A stretch of DNA of 8,235 bases from JBEGQX01 sp041180805. Its GTDB lineage: Bacteria; Planctomycetota; Planctomycetia; Gemmatales; Gemmataceae. The stretch spans positions 1 to 8,235 of the forward strand of contig JBEGQX010000239.1 of NCBI GenBank assembly GCA_041180805.1, given 5' to 3'. The first letter of the stretch is position 1, and the number at the start of each line of letters is the position of its first letter. A program made the position numbers and the translations under genes. Below the pieces are notes generated by a model, which saw nothing but the letters and a program-made list of their open reading frames with translations, ran no database searches and was not told where the DNA came from. Below are positions 6,813 through 8,235 of the stretch, one piece after another.

Positions 6813-7910
6813 TTACTTCCTGGCTTCCTTTGCCGTGAGTGAGGCACAGGCCTTTTTCAAGGCTTCAAGTTCCCCGGGGTTTTCGCCTAACTTCCCGTCT
6901 TGAAAAGCGGGTAATAGTTTTTCCCATACCAGGTTCAATTGTGCCTGCATGTTGCCGGTCTTCGCGGTAATGGCGATTACTGCATCCTGTTCCGGTAGCA
7001 CGATGCAAAACTGGCCATCCTTGCCATCTCCACGAAATGCATGATGGCGGCACTGCCAGAATTGATAGCCATATCCCTGCGCCCAGTCCGGATTTTGCGA
7101 GTTGTTCGCAACCTGCCTGCTGGTGGCGGCTTCCACCCAAGACTGGGGAATAAGCTGCTTGCCATTCCATTTCCCTTTTTGCAAATAAAGCTGACCAAAC
7201 TTTGCGATGTCTTCGGTGGTGATGTACAAGCCCCACCCGCCTATGGATACACCCTGTGGGCTTGCATCCCACTTCGGATTTTTGATGCCCAAGGGCTCAA
7301 ACAACCTTGGTTGCAGGTATTCCAAAATAGTCTGCCCGGTGACTTTCTGAACGATGGCAGATTGCATGTAGGTTGCCAGCGAGTTGTACACGAATTTACT
7401 GCCCGGCTTGTGGGGAACCGGGTGCGCCAGGAAGGTTTTTACCCAGTGGGAATCCGGTGTGGCCCGGGGTTCCTTGTCATGGCCGGTGGACATGGTGAGC
7501 AGATCCCGTACTTTCATGGCTTTCAGGTTTTCCGATGGATCCGCAGGCAACATATCTGGGAAAAACTTGATCACCGGGTCATCCACGCTTAGTTTTCCTT
7601 CCGCCACCGCCATGCCCACCGCGGTGGAGGCGAAGCTTTTGCTTAGCGACCAAAGCACATGGGGTGTCTCAGGGGTTTCCGGCTTCCACCAGCATTCCGC
7701 AACTACATGACCATGGCGCACCAGCATGAAACTATGCATGGTGTTTACCTGTTTGTCGGCTGCCTCGATAAATTCACGAACCTTGGCCGAGGAAATGCCC
7801 TGTGCCTCGGGAGTGCTTCTGGGCAAGGATCCAGAGCCCTGTGCCCAGGCTGCGTTGCCCAAGGCCATGGCGGTTAATACCGAGCAAATCATTTCCCTGC
7901 GACTGGTCAT
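6813..7910 (-). CDS. Exported serine hydrolase, class C beta-lactamase/esterase-like
   Basis: This 365-aa protein belongs to the beta-lactamase/penicillin-binding-protein-like serine hydrolases (Pfam Beta-lactamase). The catalytic motif S88-L-S-K91 (LWSLSKSFAST) supplies the nucleophile Ser and general-base Lys. The second motif is Y175-N-S (KFVYNSLATYM), and GDGKDGQF (294-301) sits where the third, KTG-like motif is expected. Other family landmarks are VRDLLTMSTG (134-143), LQPRLFEPLGIKN (199-211) and GGWGLYITTEDIAKFGQLYL (224-243). Members include esterases, peptidases and true beta-lactamases, so resistance should not be assumed. The N-terminus MTSRREMIC then a hydrophobic stretch to AWA|Q (cleavage after 23) resembles a twin-arginine (Tat) signal. 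The ATG at 7910 is chosen over an in-frame upstream start at 8012: it has a strong ribosome site, and the 34-residue extension hides the signal peptide. It converges on the sulfatase with a 26-bp gap and probably has its own promoter. Confidence 0.92.
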   Translation of the reverse strand: MTSRREMICSVLTAMALGNAAWAQGSGSLPRSTPEAQGISSAKVREFIEAADKQVNTMHSFMLVRHGHVVAECWWKPETPETPHVLWSLSKSFASTAVGMAVAEGKLSVDDPVIKFFPDMLPADPSENLKAMKVRDLLTMSTGHDKEPRATPDSHWVKTFLAHPVPHKPGSKFVYNSLATYMQSAIVQKVTGQTILEYLQPRLFEPLGIKNPKWDASPQGVSIGGWGLYITTEDIAKFGQLYLQKGKWNGKQLIPQSWVEAATSRQVANNSQNPDWAQGYGYQFWQCRHHAFRGDGKDGQFCIVLPEQDAVIAITAKTGNMQAQLNLVWEKLLPAFQDGKLGENPGELEALKKACASLTAKEARK

Positions 7911-7917
7911 GGTTTTT

Positions 7918-7924
7918 CCCCCTT
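7918..7924 (-). promoter_or_regulatory. Ribosome binding site deciding the serine hydrolase start
   Basis: On the minus strand AAGGGGG lies 7 nt before the ATG at 7910. This fixes the start and rejects the longer frame beginning at 8012. Confidence 0.65.
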
Positions 7925-7928
7925 GTTT

Positions 7929-8061
7929 GAATGATTGCCAAGGGTAAACCGAATGATCACCAAGTGCAATGAAGAACAGCAAAAGATCATTCTTCAGCCA
8001 AGCCATAAGCAACCTTCACTTGTATTCCTCTTGCCAGTGCATGAATCGCTGTGGAATAATC
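7929..8061. repeat. Cluster of four GAATRATY octamers between divergent genes
   Basis: GAATGATT (7929-7936), GAATGATC (7951-7958), its perfect inverse GATCATTC (7985-7992) and GAATAATC (8054-8061) all lie in the 200-bp gap between the serine hydrolase and the cytochrome gene. The first two are 22 bp apart, about two helical turns. The last overlaps the candidate -10 box of the cytochrome gene. This may be a shared operator array for both genes, which is inference. Confidence 0.4.
8031..8060 (+). promoter_or_regulatory. Candidate sigma70-type promoter for the cytochrome-domain gene
   Basis: TTGCCA (8031-8036) and AATAAT (8055-8060) each match the consensus at 5 of 6 positions, with an 18-bp spacer. 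The leader would be about 45 nt to the ATG at 8111. It is the best promoter match I see in the window. Confidence 0.45.
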
Positions 8062-8110
8062 ATATCATCGTAAATCCAAGCCTTCTTGATGTCCTGCCCT
8101 GGTTTGGTTC

Positions 8111-8235
8111 ATGAACATTCGATTGACCCTGGTTATGCTGTTGCTTCTTGTGGGCACTTTTGCCATTGCTCGAGCCGATGAGGTTTTTTCCAAAGTGGAA
8201 GCCCTTCTGAAGGCACGCTGCTACGAATGCCATTC
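8111..8235 (+). CDS. Secreted c-type cytochrome-domain protein, planctomycete PSC1-like (partial, 5' end only)
   Basis: The 41 complete codons in the window encode a signal peptide (MNIRLT, a Leu-rich core, then AIARA with cleavage predicted after Ala22). The mature start DEVFSKVEALLKARCYECH follows, with a haem c attachment motif C37-Y-E-C40-H41. A haem site this close to the mature N-terminus is typical of the planctomycete cytochrome C domain (PSC1), usually followed by DUF1549 and DUF1553 domains in large secreted proteins of unknown function. The downstream domains are outside the window, so a different cytochrome-fused protein remains possible. No clear ribosome site precedes the ATG. 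The gene is divergent from the serine hydrolase and continues past the right edge. Confidence 0.78.
   Translation, partial: MNIRLTLVMLLLLVGTFAIARADEVFSKVEALLKARCYECH

Noticed and set aside
6780..6827. Possible bidirectional terminator between the convergent sulfatase and serine hydrolase genes
   Set aside because: GCCAG (6786-6790) can pair with CTGGC (6820-6824), but the loop is 29 nt, the outer pairs need a bulge, and no T-run follows on either strand.
7911..8012. N-terminal extension of the serine hydrolase to a start at 8012
   Set aside because: The extension would bury the Tat-like signal peptide, and the internal ATG at 7910 has a strong ribosome site. The extension overlaps three of the GAATRATY repeats.

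Overview
The window looks like a piece of a planctomycete chromosome, most likely from the Gemmatales or a related group. This rests on the combination of gene families rather than on any single marker: a DUF1559 protein with a type IV prepilin leader, followed by a small lipoprotein; an exported sialidase next to an exported sulfatase; and the start of a protein with an N-terminal signal peptide and a CxxCH haem site, as in the planctomycete cytochrome C (PSC1) family. Base composition is moderate and looks even throughout. I see no insertion sequence, integrase, tRNA, rRNA or CRISPR array.

Layout from left to right. Positions 1-2598 (minus strand) carry most of an RND efflux pump permease, which runs off the left edge. 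A 380-bp gap (2599-2978) separates it from a divergent DUF1559 pseudopilin-like gene (2979-3944, plus) and a 65-aa lipoprotein gene (3975-4172, plus). After a short gap holding a hairpin and a weak promoter come a GH33-type sialidase (4278-5444, plus) and a sulfatase (5455-6786, plus). These two are separated by 10 bp and are almost certainly co-transcribed. A class C beta-lactamase-like serine hydrolase (6813-7910, minus) converges on the sulfatase. At the right edge, divergent from the hydrolase, is the 5' end of a secreted c-type cytochrome-domain gene (8111 onward, plus).

How they may work together. The sialidase and sulfatase both have signal peptides and near-complete active sites. Together they would remove terminal sialic acid-type sugars and sulfate esters from a sulfated glycan outside the cytoplasm, a common theme in planctomycetes. 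The DUF1559/lipoprotein pair, the RND pump, the serine hydrolase and the cytochrome-domain gene have no clear pathway link to it.

I do not see convincing evidence of an undescribed system. The items most worth a second look are short repeat clusters in the two divergent promoter regions, a His-to-Gln substitution at a catalytic position of the sulfatase, and the unusually short lipoprotein behind the DUF1559 gene.
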